NCBI RefSeq assembly: GCF_013141915.1
Contig: NZ_SROX01000002.1
Coordinates: 558,001-622,000, forward strand
Length of the DNA: 64,000 nucleotides
Reading direction: 5' to 3'
Source: Cupriavidus necator
GTDB lineage: Bacteria > Pseudomonadota > Gammaproteobacteria > Burkholderiales > Burkholderiaceae
Shown: piece by piece, positions 6,845 through 14,832 of the stretch
How positions within the stretch are numbered: the first letter of the stretch is position 1
Layout: the number at the start of each line of letters is the position of its first letter
The notes under the pieces: generated by a model
Seen by the model: only the letters and a program-made list of their open reading frames with translations
The model's database searches: none
What the model was told of the DNA's origin: nothing
Position numbers and translations under genes: made by a program

Positions 6845-8296
6845 TTACATGAAGAGCCGATACGGGTAGGTCTTCCCGGGCAAATCTGGCACGTTGGCAA
6901 TCGTCCGCGCCAGTCGTTGCGAGTACCGGATGCTGACTGGAACCGGGTCGTACAGCGCATCGTTATTCCAATCCATCTTGGTCAGGGCGAGCGCCTCGAG
7001 CGCGACGGTTTCCAGTGGACCTCGTCCGGCGTGCCGTGTCAATTGGAGCGGCCGCGGGATGCTCTTCTTCCCTTGGTAGTAGTCCCCAGTGTTGGACACG
7101 CCTGGAGCATTTCCAGCCGCCCAAAGCAGCGCCGAATTGCCCGAGCGTACGACTACGACTCCTCGTGGTACCGGATAGCCGGATGGTTTGCTCTTGGGAC
7201 CATCCCTCCCAGACTCAATCAACCAGACTCCTCTACAGCTTGCATTTGTGCCGACCTCAATGCAATCGACCTCTGGCACGCCCGCCAACGCGTCAAAGGC
7301 GCCGTCGATTTCGTCCTGCTTAAAGGCAGTGGTCTTATGTATGACCAAGCGCTTTGGTAGCACGCCGCCATTGCGTCCCTGGTAAAGCTCCAGGCTACGT
7401 GCCAGAACCGCACGCATATCATCGCGGCTGAGGAACGGATTCCTTTTTGCCTCCAGCAAATCCGTCACGGGGTCGCGTGCTTCAAATGCGACAAACTGCA
7501 TGCCCCCACCATCCATGTCAAAGACTTGGGAGCAACACGTCACGAAGTGTGCATCACGTTGGTCCCCTCGCAGCGCATATGCGAGGCCAATATATGCCGT
7601 CTCATCCGGCACACTGGTCATACGGGCCAGTTTCCAAGGAATTCCACCTGCCTTCACGTAAAGTGCGATAGACAGGCGCCAAGCTAGTGACGCCTTGTAT
7701 TTGAAAGTGAATGCCCGGTCGTTCAGAACCTGCGTTGGTATGTTGTACTTAGCGCCAAGCGCCTTCAGTACGTCGTGTGCATCGAAATCCTTCGACCTGG
7801 TTGCCGGGCCCCAGTTGTCGGGGAAGTGAACTAGCACCACGTCGAATTCGTTCCGGACTGCATCGAGTCGGCGCAGCGCGTTCTCCATTGCTTCATAGAG
7901 GCGCTCCGACGGTGTGCCTTCGCCGGGCAACTGTCCAAGAGATTCCGGCCATTTTACGTGCGCAGAAGGTGCTGCAGATACAAGCTGAATTCCGAACAGC
8001 TCGTCAAAGCCGGGATACCGAGGCACGTATTCCGAGCGGTCAGACGGCTCTAAGGCTTGGCGGAGCGACGTCATCAACTCGCCGCGCGTCTTGAACGCAC
8101 TCGCCGGCCCGACTGTGGCAATGCGTAATGAGGAGGCGAAGCGACCAAACGACGCCTTCGAAAATGGGCCGTAGCGGACAAGCCCGCGCAATGGATGGAC
8201 ATCTACCTGATTCGTATCCGCCGGGGAGAAAGCGAGCAGTGGCTCCTCCAGTAGAGTGAACGGCGGGAGCTTTGAGAGGGCAGCAACGGACATCAC
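6845..8296 (-). CDS. Short prokaryotic Argonaute (MID-PIWI), SPARSA type
   Basis: 483 residues, the usual size of short pAgos, which have MID and PIWI domains but no PAZ domain. The N-terminal stretch contains HPLRGLVRYGPFS, typical of the start of short pAgos. The C-terminal half has the PIWI-like LVIHKTTAFKQDEIDGAF, then NTGDYYQGKKSIPRPLQL, a helix LETVALEALALTKMDWNN, and an aromatic C-terminus (YPYRLFM). Short pAgos generally lack an active DEDX slicer tetrad and none was identified here. Its ATG overlaps the stop of the SIR2-APAZ gene by four bases, so the two are translationally coupled. In known SPARSA systems the Ago binds guide RNA and target DNA from invaders, activating the SIR2 partner to destroy NAD+. 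Specific guide preferences cannot be read from sequence. Confidence 0.85.
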   Translation of the reverse strand: MMSVAALSKLPPFTLLEEPLLAFSPADTNQVDVHPLRGLVRYGPFSKASFGRFASSLRIATVGPASAFKTRGELMTSLRQALEPSDRSEYVPRYPGFDELFGIQLVSAAPSAHVKWPESLGQLPGEGTPSERLYEAMENALRRLDAVRNEFDVVLVHFPDNWGPATRSKDFDAHDVLKALGAKYNIPTQVLNDRAFTFKYKASLAWRLSIALYVKAGGIPWKLARMTSVPDETAYIGLAYALRGDQRDAHFVTCCSQVFDMDGGGMQFVAFEARDPVTDLLEAKRNPFLSRDDMRAVLARSLELYQGRNGGVLPKRLVIHKTTAFKQDEIDGAFDALAGVPEVDCIEVGTNASCRGVWLIESGRDGPKSKPSGYPVPRGVVVVRSGNSALLWAAGNAPGVSNTGDYYQGKKSIPRPLQLTRHAGRGPLETVALEALALTKMDWNNDALYDPVPVSIRYSQRLARTIANVPDLPGKTYPYRLFM

Positions 8297-10161
8297 TTTG
8301 TCCTTTCGAAGTACACGTGGTGGTGCGACGGTCGACTCCAGCCTGTGACTGGCGACAGGGAGAAGGATGCATCTATGCCTTCGTTCGCGGCGAAACCAAA
8401 GGCCGATACGTGGCCGTTATCCCCACTGGTAAGCAGGGCCGCCCAAGCGTCAACGATTCGCGACCATTGAGGGTTGTATTTTCGAGCCCACCTCTCGCGC
8501 CGCCAATCTCCTGCGGGGTCACCGCCACCTCTTTGCGGCAAGGCCAGCGCATCTCCAGCTGCCGCACCCGATGAGTTCTCCTTTCGGAGCGGAACATCAA
8601 CAAACGTAAAGGGCTCGAAGTTGCACCACCAACGGCCTTCAATGCGCTCCAGCTTGAGGTTGACTCCCTCCTGGTATGGAAACGAGAGATTCTGCACGGT
8701 CCCCGTCAGCGGACTTTCGTAAGCAGCCTTCAAGCGGCTGAGTTCTGCTTCTCGCTTGCGCACCAGCCCTTGTTCTTCGTCCGGCCGCGTCCGCACCACG
8801 ACAAGCCCGTGGCCTGAGCGCTTGAAGCGTGGTGCTAGGGGGCGCCGGCGTGACAACGCCCGTGTCACCGCGTCGTAAATGAGGCCGAGCGCCCAGCTAT
8901 CCTTTTCAGGGTCCAGTTGAACGGTGCCGTCCAGTTTGGGGCCCATGGATTGCAAGGCCCCAATCAACTGGGCGTCGTTTCCAAACACCGCAAGCTGTCG
9001 CCCTTGGCAAGCCACCAAAGCACGGCACCCTTGCTCCTTCAGCAGCGCTCGTACCTCTACCGTCGTGCTTGCCCTAGACAGCTGGATACGTCTCGCAACG
9101 GTTGGCACGCTCTTCACAAGCAACGCGGAATAGCGGAGAACCGGAAATGCTTGCGCATCAACGGTCTGAGGCTTGACGAGTTGCAGGCGCGGCGGCGCCT
9201 TACGCTGCATCACGTGCTCCATCAGCACATCGGGCAAATCGACCTGGGCAATCAGGTCACCCGCCAGCTCATCGAAATTCTTTGACTCTATGATGTAGAC
9301 GTCTACTCCCGCTATGGCCGCGTTCTCCAGTAATTGGTTCGCAGCGGGAAGCAGCTTCGACCTGGACGAACACACCCAGTACAAGCCGCTTGGATACGCA
9401 TGCGGATGCTTCAGCACAGATTCCAGCGCCTCCATTACTGAGGTGTCGCGCCCGCTGTAACCCACTACAACGAGAGCAAACCGTAGACAGGCATCGACAA
9501 GAACCTGACGCATGTTCTCATCTTGGTGTTCAAGCTCACTGCTCGTGTTCTTGATGTTGGTGGACTTGTAGTCACCATGCAGCTTGGCAATCAAAGGCCA
9601 ATCTGACTCGGCAACGCAGCGAGACGCCCGCTCGGCGGAATCAATAGCAGCTAGAGTTGGCAAAGCTCGCTGTTCAGGCGTGAGCAACTGGTCAGTCAAC
9701 GTTACGGCGGTTTCAACTAGCGGGTCGAAATTTGTCGTAAACACGACGTTCAGCTTGCCGCTCGACATCAGGGAAGCCAAGACGCGATGAGCGAAGGAAG
9801 GACTACCGAGGCGAATCGCGTCATCAATGTACTGACGGCGATTTCGCTCGCTGGGATAAACCGCTTCGAATGCTGCCGAATACTCGGTGGGGTCTCCATC
9901 CGGCGGAAGGATGGAGTTCGTTTTGAAGAAATCGTCAATCCGAGCAATCCATAGCGGGTCGGCCGCATCGATTTCCTTCAGGGTGTATCCCACCTCCCTG
10001 CAGAAGATGCGTGTCTTGAAGTCTCGAATCATCGCGTAGCCGGTCGGGATGCCGGAGGCGGCAGATGCGCCAGCACCAAGGAACCACGCAAACAAGTGTG
10101 GGCGGAGCGCAAAAACAGACGCAAATTCTGGCCCCGAAATCACTCGTACTGATGAATCCAT
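8293..10161 (-). CDS. SIR2-APAZ NADase effector of SPARSA
   Basis: 622 residues. The N-terminal SIR2 domain has every expected motif: GAGAS at 29-33, TTNFD at 142-146, KLHGD at 193-197 with the catalytic His, and GYSGRD at 234-239. The Asn and His needed for NAD+ hydrolysis are present. From about residue 320 on is a domain of the size and position of APAZ, which replaces the Argonaute N/PAZ lobe and binds the partner pAgo. It is the first gene of a two-gene leftward operon, overlapping the pAgo gene by four bases. Known relatives act as abortive-infection or plasmid-interference systems. No membrane segment or signal peptide. The intact catalytic residues suggest an active toxin kept off until target recognition. 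Confidence 0.88.
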   Translation of the reverse strand: MDSSVRVISGPEFASVFALRPHLFAWFLGAGASAASGIPTGYAMIRDFKTRIFCREVGYTLKEIDAADPLWIARIDDFFKTNSILPPDGDPTEYSAAFEAVYPSERNRRQYIDDAIRLGSPSFAHRVLASLMSSGKLNVVFTTNFDPLVETAVTLTDQLLTPEQRALPTLAAIDSAERASRCVAESDWPLIAKLHGDYKSTNIKNTSSELEHQDENMRQVLVDACLRFALVVVGYSGRDTSVMEALESVLKHPHAYPSGLYWVCSSRSKLLPAANQLLENAAIAGVDVYIIESKNFDELAGDLIAQVDLPDVLMEHVMQRKAPPRLQLVKPQTVDAQAFPVLRYSALLVKSVPTVARRIQLSRASTTVEVRALLKEQGCRALVACQGRQLAVFGNDAQLIGALQSMGPKLDGTVQLDPEKDSWALGLIYDAVTRALSRRRPLAPRFKRSGHGLVVVRTRPDEEQGLVRKREAELSRLKAAYESPLTGTVQNLSFPYQEGVNLKLERIEGRWWCNFEPFTFVDVPLRKENSSGAAAGDALALPQRGGGDPAGDWRRERWARKYNPQWSRIVDAWAALLTSGDNGHVSAFGFAANEGIDASFSLSPVTGWSRPSHHHVYFERTK

Positions 10162-10490
10162 AAGACTCCGTCAATCGTTTCCCGAATGTGATAAGAAGGT
10201 ATCAGAACCAACCAACGGAGTCATCTATGCAAACTTGATAGATGTCCAATATGGAGCCTCGCACCCCAAGAATGAGGCGGCGAACCTTCAGTGGTTTCCG
10301 GCGTGGCTTGGGTCGGCTCGCGTCGCACCGGAAAAACGCCATAACTCAAACGGGTGAAGGCGGGATTTCCCTTCCCGCTTAGGGCACACGTATGTAAATC
10401 GGGATATAGCCATTAGCCTACAAGTGACCTGGGGCAGTTACTCCACATTGGCATACAATCCAAGCGCACTGCCCGTACGACACAAAAATC
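10162..10490. promoter_or_regulatory. Divergent intergenic region upstream of SPARSA
   Basis: About 330 bp between the leftward SPARSA operon and the rightward DUF4145 gene, so both promoters should lie here. A short inverted repeat (GCGGGA ... TCCCGC, about 10,363-10,378) is present but has no T-run. No confident promoter boxes were assigned. Confidence 0.4.
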
Positions 10491-11222
10491 ATGAGCGACA
10501 CCGCAACAAGGGAGTTCACTGTTCAGCAAAACCAGGGACTGACCCTGCAAGTACTCTGCATCGATTGCAGACGTGAGACTGAGCACAAGGTCGCCGCACC
10601 TTCATTCCGAGAATCAGGTTCTCATGGAGAAGCGTCTTGGAGTGTAGAGTGGCAAGAGAACTATCAAATCTTGCAGTGCGGCGGCTGCAAGGCGGTCACC
10701 TTTCGTCACCACCACTGGTTTTCCGAAGATGCCGACCCGGATGACCTGGGGAATGAAACTCTATACCCGGCGCGAGACGGCAGGCCGGTTCGCCGGTTTG
10801 AGCATGTGCCTACGACGCTCACAAAGCTCTATGCGAAAGTGGTCGCGCGCCTCAACAATGACTCGCACATCCTGTGTGCGGCTGGGTTGCGAGCGCTAGT
10901 GGAAGGCCTGTGCGTGGACCGCGGAGTAAAGGACGGGCTTGTTCCTCAGGCAAATGGCTCGCCGAAGCGGACTGGAAACCTGGAAGGGAAGATTTACGGT
11001 CTGCACGAGCAAGGAGTCGTTACCGCCGACAGCGCCGACTTTCTGCACTCCCATAGGTTTCTCGGGAACGAAGCCGTGCACGAGCTAACCGGAGCGCCAC
11101 AGGAAGAACTGGGACTCGCATTGGACATCGTCGAGCACATGCTGGAACAGGTCTACGAAATTCCTGCGAAGGCGGCCAGCTTGAAACAAGCCAGAGCTAC
11201 TCGCAAGCAGAAGAGTCCGTAA
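10491..11222 (+). CDS. DUF4145 protein with N-terminal zinc-ribbon-like region
   Basis: 243 residues. The N-terminal 75 residues carry CIDC and, about 40 residues on, CGGC, which suggests a zinc ribbon. The C-terminal half has the DUF4145 signature: a helix AGLRALVEGLCVDRG, then GNLEGKIYGLHEQG, then HSHRFLGNEAVHEL and a final helix. DUF4145 belongs to the HEPN superfamily of helical proteins, many of which are RNases or partners of nucleotidyltransferases; here the R...GN...H pattern is intact. The domain recurs in restriction proteins and as small stand-alone defence-associated genes. It converges on the HEPN-like gene 30 bp away. No good ribosome site was found, so the ATG is chosen for length and first-Met position. 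Confidence 0.75.
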   Translation: MSDTATREFTVQQNQGLTLQVLCIDCRRETEHKVAAPSFRESGSHGEASWSVEWQENYQILQCGGCKAVTFRHHHWFSEDADPDDLGNETLYPARDGRPVRRFEHVPTTLTKLYAKVVARLNNDSHILCAAGLRALVEGLCVDRGVKDGLVPQANGSPKRTGNLEGKIYGLHEQGVVTADSADFLHSHRFLGNEAVHELTGAPQEELGLALDIVEHMLEQVYEIPAKAASLKQARATRKQKSP

Positions 11223-11252
11223 TGGAGCCGGGGGCATTTCATCGCCCCCTCT

Positions 11253-11846
11253 CTACATGCTGCCCTTTCCGCCCAATCGTTGCCCGATGTGTAGGTGCGC
11301 GCCATACTTCGTCACCAGATTCTGGTACTGGCTCGATAGCAGTTCGGCCTCTTCGACTTGGGCGGCAAAATCCTCCAACGTCAGGTCGATTGATTTGTCC
11401 TCTCGATTGGGCGACATGTCCCAATCGAGAGGCACAAAAACAAGCAACGGAGTCGCGTCACAGAGTCTTCCGGACTCGGTGTACAGGTGCTTCCCTGGTA
11501 CCCCCCAACGGCCGTGGGAATAGTTATTGCGGAACCCACGTGCTTTGTGCGCGCGCTCGAACCACAGTGCAAACTCTCGCTCCCCGTCAAGGTTCGAACT
11601 CGTCCACGCAGCCCGCATCAAACGCTCCAAGGCTTTCAATCGACCCTTTAGCCTTGCAGTTTGAGGCTCGAGGAGCTCTCGAATCTTCGGGTCTTGCTCG
11701 TGACCGCAGTAGCGCAACTGCAGCCCAATATTGAAGTCCAACCGGGCAATGGCATGGACGAGCCGACCGAGCAATAGATGAAACGCGCTGTCGAAGTCGG
11801 TTTCCGCAATCTGACGCCATGCTTGTACTCGTTTGGGTGAGGCCAT
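11253..11846 (-). CDS. HEPN-like protein with RN-x3-H motif, 197 aa
   Basis: An all-helical protein of unnamed family. Around residue 105 it has FRNNYSHGRWG, matching the RN-x3-H motif that marks catalytic HEPN RNase domains (Arg and His as active site). The N-terminal half is a long helical bundle (LLLGRLVHAIARLDFNIG, ARLKGRLKALERL), and the C-terminal part has MSPNREDKSIDLTLEDF and a helix. A degenerate second copy lies at 5.7-6.2 kb. HEPN RNases serve as toxins in many toxin-antitoxin and abortive systems; no obvious antitoxin or nucleotidyltransferase partner is adjacent unless it is the convergent DUF4145 gene. HEPN assignment is inferred from the motif and helical look. Confidence 0.55.
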   Translation of the reverse strand: MASPKRVQAWRQIAETDFDSAFHLLLGRLVHAIARLDFNIGLQLRYCGHEQDPKIRELLEPQTARLKGRLKALERLMRAAWTSSNLDGEREFALWFERAHKARGFRNNYSHGRWGVPGKHLYTESGRLCDATPLLVFVPLDWDMSPNREDKSIDLTLEDFAAQVEEAELLSSQYQNLVTKYGAHLHIGQRLGGKGSM

Positions 11847-11915
11847 CAGAGTTCTACCTCGAGCCTAACGTGTATGAGGATGCGTTCGACAAGGCGTCAC
11901 AAGCCAATTGACGGC

Positions 11916-12230
11916 TTACTCTTCACCAATCAGGTATCGATTCGGATTCTTCCCGAGCCATGCCGGTGTGCGGCCGCGACCCGACCAAGTCTTGCCGGTC
12001 TTGGGGTCGCGATACTTGGGCGGCAACGGCTGCTTATCAGCTTTCGGCGCACCACTTCCGGCCGGGCGGCCACGGCGACGTTTGCCTTCAATGTCCTCTG
12101 CGGTGAGGCCGAATTCTGCCATCAGGGAGCGGATTTTGTCGATAACGCCTGCGACCTCCGTTGCGCGCGCTTCAGCGAGTTGGGCCTCGATAGCTTCCTT
12201 CTGTGCCATTAATTGCTTGTAAGTAGCCAT
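11916..12230 (-). CDS. H-NS family DNA-binding protein
   Basis: 104 residues, standard H-NS size. The N-terminal half is a helical oligomerisation region (MAQKEAIEAQLAEARATE...). The linker has a GRPAGS AT-hook-like piece, and the C-terminus has YRDPKTGKTWSGRGRTPAWL, the classic H-NS DNA-binding loop, ending NPNRYLIGEE. GGAGGA sits before the ATG. H-NS proteins bind AT-rich, curved, usually horizontally acquired DNA and silence it. Lying inside the island, between the SPARSA/HEPN genes and the large leftward defence run, this copy could silence its own neighbours or replace chromosomal H-NS. No autoregulatory site was identified, but the upstream DNA is AT-rich. Confidence 0.9.
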   Translation of the reverse strand: MATYKQLMAQKEAIEAQLAEARATEVAGVIDKIRSLMAEFGLTAEDIEGKRRRGRPAGSGAPKADKQPLPPKYRDPKTGKTWSGRGRTPAWLGKNPNRYLIGEE

Positions 12231-12499
12231 TTTGTTCCTCCAGTAATTAGTATGGAGGCAATCCTAGATTATTTCTTTTTCTGGCGCCACATGTTTCGCA
12301 CTTCGAAAAATTACGATTACCCATCGCCCCAATCCGCTCGCGAGCCAGACCCGGCAAGAGTGCTGTTCCTCAGCTTACAATATTGCTGTGCAACATGTGA
12401 CTAGCGCCAAGGTGCGCCGGCATGTCCGGCATGGTCACGCGCCTTGTTTGAGACGGACCGGCTGGGATGCAGCCGCCGAAAGATGCAGTGGAGGGCAGA
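12231..12499. promoter_or_regulatory. AT-rich divergent region upstream of hns-like gene
   Basis: The 270 bp between the leftward H-NS-like gene and a rightward hypothetical gene contains clear A/T-rich stretches (for example TTATTTCTTTTTCTGG), the kind of DNA H-NS binds. It should hold both promoters. Autoregulation is an inference. Confidence 0.35.
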
Positions 12500-12871
12500 A
12501 TGACAATAGCTCGAGCGGGCACGAAGGAGGAGGCGTTGCGGCTCCTGGAAACAGCAGGAGTAACAGTAATCGAATTAGATTACGAATCTGGCTGGCAAGA
12601 TGCAATTGAACTCGGTCGTCTTGGCGACAAGCGCGGGATACGCGTCGAGTATCGCGGCCACGAAAACATTGCCGTCAGCTCGCCAGCGGCGTTGGTCGCA
12701 GGCCTAAAGCAGCCGAAGACGACGTTCAGGCAGAGAAATCTTTACTGTCAGTTTGAGCTGAGTGAACTACCAGCAGGCGAACTGGAGCAGTTGGAGGCAA
12801 AGGCATCGAAATTGGGCGACTACATTCTCGCAGGGCACTTGATGCGGGACGTGGATGAGGTGTGGGGGTAG
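12500..12871 (+). CDS. Hypothetical protein, 123 aa
   Basis: Unrecognised. The start is set by GGAGGG just before the ATG of MTIARAG; an upstream ATG in frame would add 11 residues without ribosome support. The product looks like a mixed alpha/beta domain: EEALRLLETAGVTVIELDYESGW, then RIRVEYRGHENIAVSS-type strands, then a helical C-terminus (ELEQLEAKASKLGDYI). It is the only rightward gene between the H-NS-like gene and the leftward defence run, and is followed by about 190 bp with no gene. No function is proposed. Confidence 0.5.
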   Translation: MTIARAGTKEEALRLLETAGVTVIELDYESGWQDAIELGRLGDKRGIRVEYRGHENIAVSSPAALVAGLKQPKTTFRQRNLYCQFELSELPAGELEQLEAKASKLGDYILAGHLMRDVDEVWG

Positions 12872-13060
12872 TAGGCGGCGCTTTTAGCGCTGCCGCATTC
12901 GCATTGAGCTTAAGGGCGGCGCAGACACACGCCCGGGTAGTCGGATTGCTAGTGGGTAAAGTGGTCATGCTTGTGTTGGGTAGCTACCGAGAGATGCCTG
13001 ATTCTGTTGACGCCAGAAACGAAGAGATAGCCCGGTTGTTCATAGGTGGACCTCCTCCCC

Positions 13061-13986
13061 TCACTTGACGTCAGAGTATCCACGTGTAGCCAAGGACCAG
13101 CTGTCAACCTGGGATTTCGTAAGTCGATTTCCCCCGGCTACAGCATTCAGGGTTCCACCCAGCGCCGCCCTTTGCATAGGAACAAGCGACGAATACCAGC
13201 CCCAAAGCCATTCTTGCAGCTTGCTATCAGCGAGAGCATCGTACTCATAGCCATCCGTCTTCGATAGCTCCCCAAGTCGGTGATAGACGGAGTCGAGATT
13301 TGCACGTTGGACCGGCAATGGATTGTGCTTATGCAAGGCTTTCATCCACTTGTTCCGGAGCGATGATTTCCGGAGGGATTTGAGCAGGACATGCTGAAGC
13401 TGGTGGTATTTGTGTCGCGTACTCTTATTTGGAATACGTGTTCGAAGGGGCCGCACCAGCGGCTCGATGTCAGTCGCACTAGGGTGTCGGCCCAAACATC
13501 AGACATAGCAGCCGCATCCATTCTGCGCCACTGAGCCCTTCGCTGTGCGCCGGCAATCGCCAGCGACCGGACGTCCGCGTAGCTCTTGCCTCCCTTCGCT
13601 CTGTTAGCTCGGGTGCACATGACGATGAGATTTCCGTCTGCATACGCGCCGTCATTGTTCACTCTATCCACCGACCAGTCCGTGTCCGTTCTGGTCCCAT
13701 GTGTCAGCACTTCGAGTGTCACAGGGCACGTCGCGTAGTCGATGAGCTCGATGAACTCAGGCGTAATCTCTTTCTGGACAAGTCGCCCGCGCACATACGC
13801 GTTCCTGCGCAACTGGAGCCACTTCGTGTGATACCTGTCCGGCCGAGCGGGATTGGGAAAGTGAGCGCGCCAGCCTTTGTACCCTTCAACTATGTGAAGG
13901 GAGGCATCGATAGGAGGTACTTGGCCATACATCGCCATATCCCACCCAATGCTACGGCCGACGTCCACTGCGTCATACTTCTCCAT
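13061..13986 (-). pseudogene. HNH-like (treble-clef) endonuclease gene with a frameshift
   Basis: The first half encodes CPVTLEVL ... WSVDRVNNDGAY ... GNLIVMCTRANRAKG, which matches the treble-clef HNH-type layout CPxT ... DRxxxxxGY ... GNxxxxxxxxN..K found in many phage and restriction nucleases. Near 13,470-13,476 the frame continues into an implausible tail, while the other frame continues as sensible protein (DIEPLVRPLRTRIP ... DSWSLATRGYSDVK). A single missing base explains both. The start was placed at an internal ATG with GAGGAGG about ten bases upstream; an earlier ATG at 14,082 would add 32 residues. It follows the DUF429 gene and may be the tail of the McrBC-linked operon. A sequencing error or programmed -1 slip would make it functional. 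Confidence 0.6.
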
Positions 13987-14091
13987 CCCTTCTGTGCCTC
14001 CTCGTTCTGAGTTCTCTTCGAGCCTGTCGCTGCTTAACGGCGCATAGATGAGAAACTGAATAGGGCCCACCAGAGAATCCATGGATTACTA

Positions 14092-14829
14092 CTATGTAGC
14101 GGCAGGAACCCGAATGTATCCTCCCGTGGCATCACCGTACGAGTAGGTTTTACCTTCGAGTAGGAATCTTGCCGTCAATGCGCATAGGGCCGCATCAATC
14201 TCGTCGATGGACTTCAGCATTCTGGTGTCAATCCCCATCCGTTCGAGGAGCTGCCTACGCTGAGTGCGCTTTTGCTTCGCGGACGCAACGTCCTTACCCA
14301 GCATGGCGCAAACAATTGCATGTGGAAAGGTCTCGAAGCTAACGCGCCCGCCCGAATAGGCCCTTTCCTTCAGAAGCGGGTAGATTGAGGCGAGTGCCTG
14401 GTACACCCGCTCTCCGCTGAACATCCAGCCGTAGAAATTCTTGGTATTAGAGACAGCGAGCTGCGGTGTGGGGGTTGAGAACGAGCTGATTCTTTCCCGC
14501 GCCAGCTCTCTCTCGGCCTGTCGAGCGCCATCTCCACCCCTCCACTGGCAAGGGGAATCAACGCCGACTGCTATGACGCCATGTTCAGCGCAAACATGAA
14601 CAAAATCCTCCGGCGTCTTGCTATTGATGCTGCTCAAAATCGACGTTCCCTGGAGGACGACCAAGTGGCAGCCTTTCTTGTCACCACCCACATCGATGCC
14701 AGCAACAGCGCTCGTCATTGGCGTTTCAGTCATTGCGAGACGATTCGTAACGAAGCCGACATGCTCCGGAGGAAGATTCGAAGAATGTCCACTCGGAAAA
14801 CTCATGCCTGCAATAAGCGCCGTCGGCAA
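14092..14829 (-). CDS. DUF429 family protein (predicted RNase H-like nuclease)
   Basis: Sequence from about residue 40 reads AVAGIDVGGDKKGCHLVVL, then GVDSPCQW and RQAERELARERI, then FETFPHAI and later IDEIDAALCALTARFLLEG. This is the DUF429 layout: an RNase H-like fold with an N-terminal D and later E and D residues that could bind metal. The family is uncharacterised biochemically. The true start is uncertain: TTG at the extreme 5' end lies three bases after the mcrC stop, whereas ATGs at codons 33 and 38 are closer to the domain. The coordinates give the longest version. Downstream of mcrC on the same strand, it is likely co-transcribed with McrBC. Confidence 0.7.
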   Translation of the reverse strand: MPTALIAGMSFPSGHSSNLPPEHVGFVTNRLAMTETPMTSAVAGIDVGGDKKGCHLVVLQGTSILSSINSKTPEDFVHVCAEHGVIAVGVDSPCQWRGGDGARQAERELARERISSFSTPTPQLAVSNTKNFYGWMFSGERVYQALASIYPLLKERAYSGGRVSFETFPHAIVCAMLGKDVASAKQKRTQRRQLLERMGIDTRMLKSIDEIDAALCALTARFLLEGKTYSYGDATGGYIRVPAAT

Positions 14830-14832
14830 ACC

